A stretch of 64,000 nt of DNA from Brachionus rotundiformis (taxonomy: Eukaryota > Rotifera > Eurotatoria > Ploima > Brachionidae), in NCBI GenBank assembly GCA_016802295.1, contig JAESIW010000207.1:575978-639977 (forward strand). The letters are read 5' to 3'. The position numbers and the translations under genes were made by a program. Under the pieces are notes generated by a model. That model had not been told where the DNA came from and searched no databases. It saw only the letters and a program-made list of their open reading frames with translations. This document shows, piece by piece, positions 11,181 through 22,374 of this stretch; positions within the stretch are counted from its first letter, which is position 1, and every line of letters begins with the position of its first letter.

Positions 11181-12002
11181 GTAATCTTGCTGTTTAGGTC
11201 TCTAGGGATTACAAGGGCAAGGCTATGAAGACAGGCAGTTAATGATTTCAGTGCTCATCATCAATTGAAAATTGTTCATGAAAATAATTAAATGGTGTCC
11301 ATTAAAAGAGATTGAAGCGGAATTCATCTAAATCATATTAAAGCTATAAAGAAGAAAGATTCTAGTTGGACGGAGTATGAGTTTTGAGCTAGAAATTGAT
11401 GGCACCTGGCATTAAGGCAACATATTTTATAATCGATATAATTAAAAAAGATATAATAAAATAAAATTGTATAAAAAAATGCATCCTTTAATTTTTTCTT
11501 ATCTAATTAGCTAATTTCACTTTTTTTTATCTAGCTTTAAATGTTGTCCATTTTTTAATTTTATAATTAAGATTTATTTTTTTTAATTTATTTATTTCAC
11601 CTTTTAATTTAAAACCTTTTTTATTTTATTTATTAATAGCTTTGCAAATAAAAATAGTATTTTTTACTTAATCGGCACTTCATGAGCTCAAAGTTAAAAA
11701 AATTAGCGAGATTTACTTTGGTGCATGGTCCAAAGGTGAAACTTAACTTTTGGTGCAGCAAAATGAGTGAATACTTTATTTTATTTTGTTTGGACACATT
11801 TTTTGATGGTCAAAAAATTAGATTATCAGAAAAATCTGTCATGTATCCACAGTAAACTGTCCATTAGATGATGAACCAGAATTAATAATTTAAACTATTA
11901 ACTATTAAATCACTTTCTAAACATCAACTTTGAAAATTTAATAAAAAATAATTAAACAAAAATATTAAATTTAAATTTTTATTTTTTAAAATTAAAATAT
12001 TA
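11181..12002. other. Intergenic, no gene seen
   Basis: AT-rich sequence 3' of the FKBP gene. No open frame or repeat with recognisable homology. Confidence 0.5.
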
Positions 12003-13081
12003 TTAACTAACGGCTTTTAATTCTACATCAAAAACAAGAGTACTATTAGCTGGTATGTCATTTCCCATTCGCTTATTGCCATAACCCATATTTGGTGGCA
12101 CAACAATTTGTCTTTTGCCACCAACTTTCATATTCTCAAAACCAATATCCCATCCTTTGATTACTTCGCCAGAACCAAGACGGAATTTGAACGGCTTACC
12201 AGATTGACACGAATCGAATTGTTTTCCATTTTGTTTTAGTCGACCGGCGTAGTAGACATGAACAAACTTTCCTTTTTTGGCCTCAGGTCCTTTGCCAATT
12301 TTAGTATCTTTTACAGTTACTCCTCCAGCCAGCTTTTTGGCTTCATTTTCAGCCGGAACTAACTTTGGCGGCTTTTCTTCAATCTTTTGGTTCTTAGCTT
12401 TGTTATTTGCTCCATTTATTTTTCGTTTTCCATTTGCTTGGACATCTTCTTCTTCCTCCTCTTCGTCTTCATCCTCATCTTCATCCTCCTCATCCTCATC
12501 CTCATCATCATCATCATCATCATCGTCATCATCTTCTTGGTCATCCAGATCTTCATCATCCTCATCATCATTATCTTCATCTTCATCACCACTTCCCAAT
12601 TCACTGTCATCTTCTTCACCACCATACATATACTCGGCTAATTCGCGATTGGCCTTGGCTATTTTTTCAGCTCTATCGTCCTCATCAAAAGGAACCATAG
12701 TGTCCTCTTGGATGTAATATCCAGTCAAATTAACATTACCATGCTCACAGTCTAGGTAAAATTTTACATTTTCTCCCGCGTTTATCATCAACTGCAAGGG
12801 CTGTTGCATTACTCTGTCCTTGCTCAAGGTACACAGTATATATTTACTTGTTTCAGTTGTCTTGACAATCAATGGCACGAATTGATCACCTTAAAATTAC
12901 ATAATAGAATAAAATGTATCTAAAAATATGTTTCAATATGTTTTTTACTTTTTTTCTTTACATCTAATGAGGCCATTGTAATGTTGACCATTCTTTCGCT
13001 TTTAAAGTCAAGTTCTTTTGACTTGCCAGCCTCTAGAGCTAGTCCAAATAAACTATTGTCCAATTCACTTAATAAAACCAT
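12003..13081 (-). CDS. Nucleoplasmin-like FKBP-type peptidyl-prolyl isomerase (FKBP39/46 class)
   Basis: Nuclear histone-chaperone/prolyl-isomerase fusion. Two exons: 13081-12949 and 12889-12003, with a 59-base intron; total 339 residues. Residues about 1-110 form a nucleoplasmin-like beta domain (starting MVLLSELDNSLFGLALEAGK). About 136-195 is an almost unbroken Asp/Glu tract, the histone-binding acidic arm of this family. A KRK-type basic cluster follows (candidate NLS). About 233-339 is an FKBP domain with VHVYYAGRL, FRLGSGEVIKGWDIGF, GYGNK and IPANSTLVFDVELK, including the W and Y residues of the rapamycin/proline pocket. The family is known from insects, plants and fungi. The start at 13081 is chosen because it completes the nucleoplasmin domain and the donor (AAA|GTAAAA) keeps frame. 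Confidence 0.93.
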
Positions 13082-13990
13082 TTTTGGTTAAATTTTCCGA
13101 GTATATTTTAATATTTTTTTCTTGAATATAAAAAATAAAATGAATTTCTGAGCGAATTTATAATTTAAAAATTTTATAAACCATGTGCTTGAAAGTATAA
13201 ATTGAAAAAGCTTTATTCGTACGTGTAAGGATAGATACTTATGAATTAAAATCTTGGTGAATTTTAAATGTCTTAAAAATGGATTTTTTTACTTTTTTTT
13301 TTCAATTATAATTTTTTTATGTATTATAAATTAATTTGAATTCAAAAACTTATTTTGGTAAAATTGATAATATTGAAACTAAAAATGCTCCCTTGACTAA
13401 AATCTTAACTAATGAAAAATTCAAAAAAAAGTCAATGAAATATTCTTTCTTCAAATTAATTAATTTATCATTTTTATCTTATCATGGTAGAAAAGTAATA
13501 TTTAATCTTGTGGCCACTTATTCACCAACAAAAACTCCAGAGAGAATTTTTGTCAAAGTTAATTCAGCATGATAAGATTATTTATGTAACATCAGGTTTG
13601 TCATGACTCATTTACTCATCACTTTTGCCAATTGGCTCTTAGAACTCCCGAAAACTAGTAGCAGCAAGACAAGTACACAACTCGAGTATGTTACTGTTGC
13701 ACGTAATTTTTGTACCCTTTGTTTTAAATTCTCTAGTGGTTATCAGCCGTATATTCTGATACTTGGTACCTTTTGAAATATGATACCAAGAACTCAAAAA
13801 ATTTCATTTGGTATAAAAATGAGACTAATAACTTATTGGTAATAATAATTGGTTATATAACTTCTTTTTATAACTCGGACGACTGTAGCTAAATAACACA
13901 AAGACGTGAATGTGATGTTACCAATTTAATATCTGATAAAATTAAAAGCATTTTATCTATAAGACAACAATAATTTCAACTAGATTTGAA
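13082..13990. other. Intergenic, no supported gene
   Basis: A 78-codon frame at 13336-13572 has low-complexity Lys/Asn/Phe composition and no recognisable motif. Nothing else is visible. Confidence 0.45.
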
Positions 13991-14430
13991 GCCTACAGTC
14001 AGATATAGATAGAGTGTGTAAATGGTCAAAAGAATGGTCGAAAAATGCCAAGTTGTTCATATTGGCAACAAAAATCCAGAGTTTGATTATAAAATTGGTT
14101 TATAAAACTTGAATAAGTCAAAAGTCCAAAGAGATTTGGGTAATTACATACAGAGTGATTTAAAATGGGATAAACAAGTCAAAAATACTACAGCTAGATC
14201 AAATTGAATGTTGGGTTAATTAATAGAGCATTTAAGTATCCGTGTAGCTAGATTATCAAATTATTGTATTGTTCAATGGTTAGACCGCACCTGGAATATT
14301 CTATCAGTACATGGTGTCCTTATTTAGAAAAAGGTATAAGTGAGCTTGAGAGATTTCAAGAAAGAGCAACCAAGTTGATCCCAGAAGTGCGTGACATGGA
14401 TTATCAAGACCGCTTGTTATACTACTACTT
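13990..14430 (+). mobile_element. Degenerate LINE fragment (RT C-terminal region)
   Basis: Broken frames read VVHIGNKNPEFDYKIGL, RDLGNYIQSDLKWDKQVKN, PHLEYSIST and RATKLIPEV, with several stops and frameshifts. The same stretch recurs with few differences at about 39370-39790. It ends in a TACTACTAC-like run (14421-14438), probably the LINE 3' simple-repeat tail after a deletion. Confidence 0.75.
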
Positions 14431-14773
14431 TTACTACTAGAAAAAAATTTTTTTAATATTAAATAAAATTTAAAATAAAAAATTATCTTTTAGACAATTG
14501 AAATAAATAATACCAGATCTGGTAAAGATGAACCAATTCTAAACTGTCATAATAATTTATTTTGATTTGAAAATAACTTAAAATCGCAAAAAATTCAATC
14601 GATATTTAAAAAATTAAAGTATTTAAAATTTTATTTGAAAAAATTTTCACAATATATTTTAACTAAAATTTAAATATTTAGAAAAATGTTCGTGGAATAA
14701 ACTGCAAAACTCTGATTTGATCAATTTTCTAAATGCACTTTTTTTATAACAAGGAAAAATAAATGAAAGGTTT

Positions 14774-14986
14774 TTATATTATATTTATCTTATCCTCCAT
14801 ATCAGCAATTTTTTTTTGTAATTTTTTATCAACATTTATCAAAATGTTAAAAAAAGCAAGCTCTGATTCATATTTTGAATGAGCCAATTTGTCTTGGAAA
14901 TTCTCGATCAACTCCATTAGACGCCTTATTTTTTCGTCAGTTAATTCATTGCCTTGGTCAAAATTGGTCTCGATATTGTTATCCAT
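14774..14986 (-). CDS. Small hypothetical coiled-coil protein
   Basis: 70-residue open frame from an ATG at 14986, about 200 bases from and divergent to the PIX start at 15193. Its sequence is acidic/amphipathic and predicted largely helical (KIRRLMELIENFQDKL; LQKKIADMEDKINII), with heptad-like spacing. It is compositionally more complex than the random AT-rich frames around it, so it may be a real small gene sharing a bidirectional promoter with PIX. No homolog recognised. Confidence 0.4.
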   Translation of the reverse strand: MDNNIETNFDQGNELTDEKIRRLMELIENFQDKLAHSKYESELAFFNILINVDKKLQKKIADMEDKINII

Positions 14987-15192
14987 ATTCTAAATTAGAA
15001 AATAATTCTATTTTAAGACTTTATTAAAATTTAGTTCATTTTTTTTGAAAAAGTAAACTATAGTGAGAATATCAAACTAAAAAATCTTTCTATTTGTAAA
15101 TTAAAAAAAGACTAAGACAAATTTTATGTCGAGCACACCAATTTTAGTGATAATTCCTAAAAAAATTAAAATTTAAAATTTAAAGTTTATTA

Positions 15193-18100
15193 ATGTCTGA
15201 TAAAAATAATCAGTTCCAAGGTAAAAAGGCAATATGCCTGTTTAGCTACAAGGCTACAATGACAGATGAAGTAAAATCATAAAATTTAGAAAAAATTAGA
15301 TTTTAAAATTTTAAAATTCGAAGTTAAATATTAAAAGTGATGATGTAGTTGTTTTGATTCAATGCTCTGATGATCAAACTTGGTTCGAGGGAACTTTAAA
15401 CGGCTTGACCGGTTGGTTCCCAAGTAACTATGTAAGAATTTTGGAAGAACCTGATTCCAGAAGTTTACAAAGTAGTGAAAGTTTTTCTGCAGAAGATGAA
15501 AAGTCAAGAAACAAAGTAAACTTTGCTAAATTGGTATTTGGTTTTTACCAATTATTTAAAGTATGTCAACGAATTGAAATTAATAGAGGAGAATTTTTTA
15601 GACGAAATTTGTAAATTTGTAAAAATTACCATTTTACCTTTAAAATCAAATGAGGAAATGTAATTTTGACTTATTTGGTTATTATTCAGATAACATATTT
15701 TATTTATTTAAATAAAGATTTAGTGAAGCATTTGTTAGTAATCTAAGTTCGTGCTTGGACGATGTTATCCGATGCCATCAGTCATTTTATCAGCAGCTTA
15801 GAGAACTGCGAGAGTAGTTAATATCAATTTTGGTTTATGACTAACTAAGCTTTACAATAAAGGGATGGAAATACCAAGATTGGTCATTTTATGATCAACT
15901 TTGCTCCCCAATTTAAGAGAGTATACGAAAATTATGCCAAAAATAATCCCAAGTTTACCTACTTGATAAATAATAAAAAGTAAAATTAAATTTAGTTTAT
16001 TAGAAATTCATTTTTTATAAAGAGAAATGTTGAGTAAATTTTTTGAATCATCTTTATCTAAAATGACTTCGCCACTCTTGCCTACAACATCAATTATCAC
16101 AGTTGCCATTTATTTTACCAAATTTTTGGCGGCACCATTCAAGCAATTGGAAATTTATGTCAAATTTTTGAAAGAAATACAAAGATACACCAAAGTGATT
16201 GTTTTGTTTTTAAATTATTTTTTTAGTAATTAATAATTAATTAAAGGATTATCATGTCGATAGGGGTGATGTACAACGTTCGATTGAATTTTACACAGAA
16301 TTGACCGTAAGTTTTTTTTTATAATTACAAACAATATTTCTCTTTAAAATTAATAATTAAAAATTTTGGATATTTTTTCAATTGTGTGTGATTTAACAAT
16401 AATATTTGTAATAATGTTAACTTAAAAATAGTTAAGTTTTCTCACTTTGGTAGTCAAAATGAGAATGAGCTATAATAAAACATAAAAAAAGGTAAACTAA
16501 AATAAACTTATACTTTACTTTCTATGTGTGATTTTAATTCTTTTTTCTAAAATTAAAAAAAATTTATTAAATTATAAAAATACTTTTTGATTAATGCTTT
16601 TTTTTCTTTCTCTTTTTTAAGTTTTATTTTACCTCATCCTCATAAATATCAATTAATAAATTCTTTTTTTAATCTTTCAAAATTATCTTTTTGTTTATTT
16701 CATTTAGACTAATTTGAGCTCTTTTCCATGAATGGTTTCTGCTTAACCTTTGACTGTAAGTGAGTTGGCTAAATGGGTTAGGTCTGTGATAATCATTTTT
16801 CTTTTCCTTTTGTTAACAGTGTGAGGTCAAATCTCTTAAGTTTTTTGTCATTTTGTAATTCTCATATAAACATTGGATTTTTTCAATTGTCTCAATGATT
16901 TTTTTAACATCAGGACACCAAGATGTAAAGGGCAAAAACTTTTTTGGGGTGACATAAAATACTGAATTTGGGAGCAAATTTAATTTAATTTTGAAATTTT
17001 CAAAAATTAAAAAAAAAATTATTAAATCTTTGACTGACAAAACTTAAATAATTGGAATTACAATATTATTTATTAAAATGACACAATAAATAAAATAATA
17101 AGTCAAAAAAAATTTTAACAAAGTAAAGATTAAATTCTCCAAATAATTTAATTTATCCTTTTCTATTTTATAATCTTTGTTATTACGAGTTAAACTTTTT
17201 GAGACTAACATGGCATGCTTTTATGTGCAGCAGACAAAATTTTTTTGGTATCTTTTTCGTTTTGTTGGTCAATAGTAAGTAATCGAAACACAAGTTTCAA
17301 CTGGAAAATGGTCATTTGTCATATCTTTATTATTGAGAACTCGAAACTCATTAGTTTTGTTTATTACTGACCGAAAAAAATAAAAAACAAGAATTACTAA
17401 ATAATGTCCATTAAAAATATTCTTATTTTTTGTTAAATTAGTCTAATTGAAATTTAGTTTATTTCGTCTATTAGTTGATTGCCAATGTAAAGCATATAAC
17501 GCGGTATAGAGACCTGGTGGTCTCTTGCTGTCCAGTACTTGAACAGTATGCTAATTTGAGATAGTACCATTGCTTCTTTGACAGCTACTGTTGACAGGTA
17601 GCACCAATTTAAATTCAAACATAAAATAATACCAAAGTCAACCACTTTATGTGTTTGATCTAATGACTTGTCATTCATGATAGTATTTAATTTGTCCTAA
17701 AACTGTAATTATTTTGCCTTCTCATCACCATAGAGGTGTTCTTTTATTTTTAAGAAATAATACAAATAATAAAATTATAATATCAAAGTGTTGGTTGTTG
17801 ACGATCATTTTCAAGTTTAGTTTCTTTCATTCTAAATAATAGATAAAATCTTAAAAAAAAAAGGTCTAAAAATCTTCAGACCTTTTTATTTGAAGCTCTT
17901 CTCAGTTGATCAACACCTGATTCATCTTAACTAAATTTGAGATTTTTATAAATTATTTTAAATGTGATTGATTCAATTTAAATTTATAAGTTATTATCTT
18001 TTAATTACTTTTGTGTGAAATTAAAATTAAATTTAAAACTATTTTCAAATTAATAAATTAATTTATTTTCAAGAATTCAATATTGGAAATAAGAAAAATG

Positions 18101-20440
18101 AGAGAATACGAATTGGACATAATGTCAAGCAAGATAAAAAATTTAGATGAAAATTTGTTTAAGAAAAATGAGTGTACATATCTTTCCCCAGCAGTTCTGA
18201 TCACAGAATCAGGTGAAATAAAGGATAGAATCTTAATACTCATCTCAAATTGCATAGTGGTTCTATCACCGACAAGTTGTCCAAATGAATTTGACTTTGA
18301 GTACAAAATCTTTTTTCTAAATCAAAGTGATAAAACTGCTGCTCAAGTCAAAAAGATACCAAATATTGACTCAATGAAAAATATTTATGGACCTAATTTA
18401 GATAGTTCAAATTTTGTTAATAAATATAGCTTTGAGCTAAGCAATATAACCTTTCAAAATAAAAATAACTGTGGTCAAGCTGGCAAAGTGCTTGTAATGT
18501 GCTCAAGTTTGTACGATTTAAAAATGTGGATCGAGCACATAAGTGAAGTAATAAACAAGGTTCAGAATAGTTTGAATGGGACAAATTTAAAAAAAAATTT
18601 ATCTATTATCAAACAAAAAAATGATAGTTCTAGATCATTTAATTCACCAAGCACCAACAAAGTCAAGAATAAAAAAGTTTTCTGCATCAGACCACACGCG
18701 CCTCTTATACCACATTTTCAACTGCCAAATGATACGCCCAATTTGAACATCCAAGACCCCAATTGCACTCCCAAGAGATTTATGTACAAAAAACCAAAAT
18801 CATCTGATATTGGAAAATGTAAATTAAATGTTTTTTTTTAAATTTTAGCTAAGGATTAACCAGAAAAAAATATGAAAGAATCAAAAAAATATTTGTTTAT
18901 TAAAATTAGTTTAAGTTGAAAAAAATGAACATTTAATGAATTTTAAAATTATCTTAATTATTATTAAAATATACCACAAGTTAAACGCAAAAATAAGTAG
19001 AATACTTTTGTATTTAGTTATGGCATATTTTGTTTATTTAATTATGTTTAAGTCCCATTGACAAAATGAAGTAGAAAAAAAAGAGTAGTAAAAATCCAAT
19101 TAAATGTCTATTTTGCAATTGAATAATCATTAAGTTTATAAATATAACTCCATGAGCTTTTACCATACAGAAAGAAGTAGTATATAAAATCAAAAACATA
19201 ATTATCTGCTAAATAAAATTATTGTCAAATATTTTTCACTTCAAAAAGACTACTCAATTTAAGAAGAGACTTTATGGTTTGACTTGTTGGTGCTGAGAAA
19301 TTAGATTAAACCAATTGAATCTTTTAAAATTCACCTATAAAATTGCATTAGATAACCTCTAATCTTTTATCCGCCTATTTCTAGCCCATGTTGGTTTAAT
19401 TTGCGCTGAACTTTTTCTATCCGCTTAATGTCTTACTCTTTGTATATTCCAAGATACTGAACCATGTTCAAGTGTTGAAATTAAAATGAGTTTTTCAGTT
19501 TATCGAGAATAAAATTTCAAACTTTGGGTTATAATGTTAAATTTGGATACATGGCCAGATACTGAGACATGCGTTTACCTACATCTGGTTACAACACTGA
19601 CCATAAACAAAAAAACATCCCATGATACTTAAGTTTGTCAAACTATGTTTTGCCTAATGATTCAAAACATTGAAAATTTTGGACCACTTTTTTCCAATTG
19701 TAATACCAAGCTTATGTTCATTTGCTTCCATATTACTTATTTTTTAATATAATTAGACCATCTGAACATTGGTTAATAATTAAATGAAAGATGATAATAT
19801 CAAGAACTGGACATTAATAGGTTACTAGCTGACCAGAATTATCATGCTCATGACTAATTAAAATTTTTATAATAAACTTTTATTTGTTGGAAAAAATTTT
19901 AAATTTAATATTTAGATCATGGAGCCGACGATGACTTGAAGCTTTTAAATGTAATTGACTCATTGAGTAAATTGAAGGCACGTCAAGGGTCTGTTAGCTC
20001 CAGCATCACGTCTTCAAATAATAATGAAAAAACAAATCAGATCAATAAGCCTAAAAATTCCTTCAAGATAAAAGATAATTTTAATGATTCGATAAACTCA
20101 ACCTCAACAATGAATGAAAAAAGCCTAACTAATTATGTGAATCAACTGCTTGAGGAGAAAAATCGACTTGAGGTTCAACTGAGCTCAGTAAGCAATGAAT
20201 TGAGTGAATTCAAAAAGGCTAATAAAGAATTAAAAACAGTAAACTAATTAATTTCTAATAACAGTTTAATTATTTTTTGTCTAGATATTAATTAGTTACC
20301 AAAAACATATTGAAAATGAGAAACAGGCGAGAAAAAAATTGGAGCATATTTTTAAAAAACAAGCAAAACAAAACCAACAAATTATCTCAGATGAACAGAC
20401 AAGTTTTGCCATAAATTTGGATCATGAATCAACAATTTAA
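15193..20440 (+). CDS. ARHGEF7: PIX-type Rho guanine nucleotide exchange factor (SH3-DH-PH-coiled coil)
   Basis: Exchange factor for Rac/Cdc42 that scaffolds PAK (via SH3) and GIT (via the C-terminal region) at adhesions and synapses. Ten exons: 15193-15270, 15324-15515, 15562-15659, 15718-15813, 15863-15979, 16023-16194, 16247-16306, 18074-18818, 19916-20238, 20285-20440; total 678 residues. SH3 (about 10-70) has WFEGTLNGLTGWFPSNYV. DH (about 92-270) runs from YVNELKLIEENFLDEI through IGHFMINFAPQFKRVY to DYHVDRGDVQRSIEFY. PH (about 285-425) ends LKMWIEHISEVINKV. Then comes a proline-rich segment, a GIT-binding-like segment (DDDLKLLNVIDSLSKLKARQ) and a coiled coil (EEKNRLEVQLSSVSNEL). The C-terminus ESTI fits a class I PDZ ligand, as in mammalian beta-PIX. 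The N-terminal CH domain of alpha-PIX is absent. Introns 7 (1.77 kb) and 8 (1.1 kb) are unusually long; small extra exons there cannot be excluded. AATAAAG follows the stop at about 20487. Confidence 0.93.
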
Positions 20441-20603
20441 TAAATTGTAATTAAGGATTATTTTTTGGATTTAATATTTTAATCGAATAAAGTTTTGTTT
20501 AATTTTTAAATGTTAAATGGAAAAAAAATCTGATATCTGTTTTAACACACAGATTTACACAGAATAAAAACTAAAAAATATTAAAAAATAATTTAAGATA
20601 AAA

Positions 20604-21507
20604 ATGCTCTCTATGTCTAATCTGTTGAAGTTTAATTCGAGTAATAATGAAAAATTAAATTTCCAAAAAATGAACATGGATGAATTAAAAAATCACCAGA
20701 GAAAATTTTTAAGCATCAAATCAAATACCAAACTGGTTAATTCATTAAAAGATAAAGGAGAAAAAATAAATGAAAATTTAAAACTGATTGAAGTTTGTTT
20801 AAGCTTGGGCAAAAAATATGAAAAAATTAATTTAATTAATGAAAGGAATTGATTGAAAAACGAAAAAGTGATACTTGTACACAAAAAGAAACTGATCTGA
20901 ATGCTTTGGTTGACAAAATGGAAGTACTTGAATTTGACAAAGTAAAAGATGTCCAAACAGATGTGGATGTAGTTCAGAGAGAAAATTATTTTTCCAAAAT
21001 TTCGTCTGATTCTGGGCGAAAAAGCGAAAAGGCCATAGATGTCAAAAAACTAGAAGAAATTAAACAAAAGATAAAAAAAAATATCGACAAACAGTCCAAA
21101 TATAAGGAATCGAAAGAGATTCCAGTTGATGAAGCATTTAAGCTTTTAAAGGAGCATGAAAAACGTATTCAGGTAAAATAAAATCGATGACAGAAAATGG
21201 TGATTACCATGTAATATTTTTGGTTTAGGAATATCAAATGAAGCAAGCAGCAGAGAGACTTTTAATGGGTCAATCTGTCAAGTATGAGTATTCATTCTTG
21301 GAAAAGACAAATAAAGAAAATCTTGTTTACCGGGATAATGACAAGGATTACGATGAAGAAGATGATAATGACGAAAATGATGATGACATTGATGACGAAC
21401 CATTTTATGAAGAGGAATTTTACTCTAGTACCGGTATTGATAGAATACATAAATCAGAAAAACTAAAATACAAACAATATAGTGACGAGTTGGAGAAAGT
21501 TGATTAA
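20604..21507 (+). CDS. POLR2M: POLR2M / Gdown1-like RNA polymerase II subunit
   Basis: Gdown1 (GRINL1A) binds RNA polymerase II, blocks TFIIF and makes the polymerase Mediator-dependent; it is a metazoan protein. Three exons: 20604-20792, 20846-21172, 21229-21507, giving 264 residues. N-terminal MDELKNHQRKFLSIKSNTKL...LKDKGEKI resembles the Gdown1 RNEKFICKLPDKGKKI region. IPVDEAFKLLKEHEKRIQEY then MKQAAERL matches the SIEESLALQ...LAERL region. An acidic tail (DEEDDNDENDDDIDDE) matches the acidic Gdown1 C-terminus. The middle is shorter than in the human protein (368 residues). It lies 163 bases after the PIX stop in the same direction. Identification rests on two short conserved blocks, so confidence is moderate to good. 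Confidence 0.75.
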
Positions 21508-21733
21508 TATTAATTTAATTAAATGTTGGTTGTAAATATTCAATATAAATTTTTTTTTCATTGAAATAAAGATAAATTATCAAAATAAAAAATTAATAGC
21601 ATTTATCTGGTGGCAAAGAAAATAACTCTCTCAATTCTCAAATGAATTAATAAAATATTTTTTTAAATTTTATATTTTTAATTATTAAAAAAAATTGACC
21701 ATGTTAATAAAATCAATTAAGAGAGCTACCAGC

Positions 21734-21956
21734 TTAACACTAGAAAGCCCGACCAAAAAATGACAAAAATTTAAAAACTAATTTTTAAAGAAATTATCAT
21801 AGAATAGCAACATTTTTTTTTGATATTCAATAAAGTCTCCATAAATCTATAAAATAAAATACTGAATATTAAATTCTGTTTCTGCATTCAAAAGATATTG
21901 AGATTTGAAATTTAAAAAAATGGGTCTAAAAAACCCGCCGGGTCTTCTAGTGTTAA
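21734..21956. mobile_element. piggyBac-type MITE
   Basis: 215-base element (21738-21952) bounded on both sides by TTAA, the exact piggyBac target. The inverted ends are CACTAGAAAGCCCG on the left and CACTAGAAGACCCG (reverse complement of the right end). There is no coding capacity. Confidence 0.75.
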
Positions 21957-22039
21957 ATAATTATCTTTTGGAAATTAATGAACCTCATGACCGAGAGGCT
22001 GAAAGTTTCGCTTACTAACACTGAACAAAGAATGGTGTC

Positions 22040-22330
22040 TTTTATTATTTTGTTTGACTGGAAACCAGTACTGAGTGGTGAACCTCAAGGTTCTGTTTTA
22101 GGTCCACTAGTGTTCATCATTTTCATCAAAAGCTTGCCGAAATGACTTTCAATTCTTTATAGCTTTTTGACAGTAAATTATTCAGCATTATCAAAAAATC
22201 AAAAGATCTTGAGGAATTCCAATTAAATATAAAAACTTAACTAAGTGGAAAGATAAATGGTAGATGGATATCAACCTGGGAAAATCAACCATAGTCCAAA
22301 CTCTATCTGTCAATGACTTGCTGGCTTATT
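22040..22330 (+). mobile_element. Degenerate LINE reverse transcriptase fragment
   Basis: A frame reads VLSGEPQGSVLGPLVFIIFI, the conserved non-LTR RT block (normally VLSGVPQGSVLGPLLF). It is followed by broken remnants corresponding to the palm region. Stops and frameshifts throughout; clade CR1/Jockey-like. Confidence 0.75.
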
Positions 22331-22374
22331 AGAGGCCACACAAACTATGTCATATATCACGGGACATTCCAAAT

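Noticed and set aside
12277..12717. Serine-rich and histidine-rich frames opposite the FKBP gene
   Set aside because: They are antisense reflections of the Asp/Glu-encoding repeat in the FKBP acidic tract.
13336..13572. 78-codon plus-strand frame
   Set aside because: Low-complexity Lys/Asn/Phe content, no homology recognised, flanked by non-coding DNA.
17454..17678. 74-codon minus-strand frame in PIX intron 7
   Set aside because: No recognisable motif, no splice context, and it sits inside a well-supported intron.
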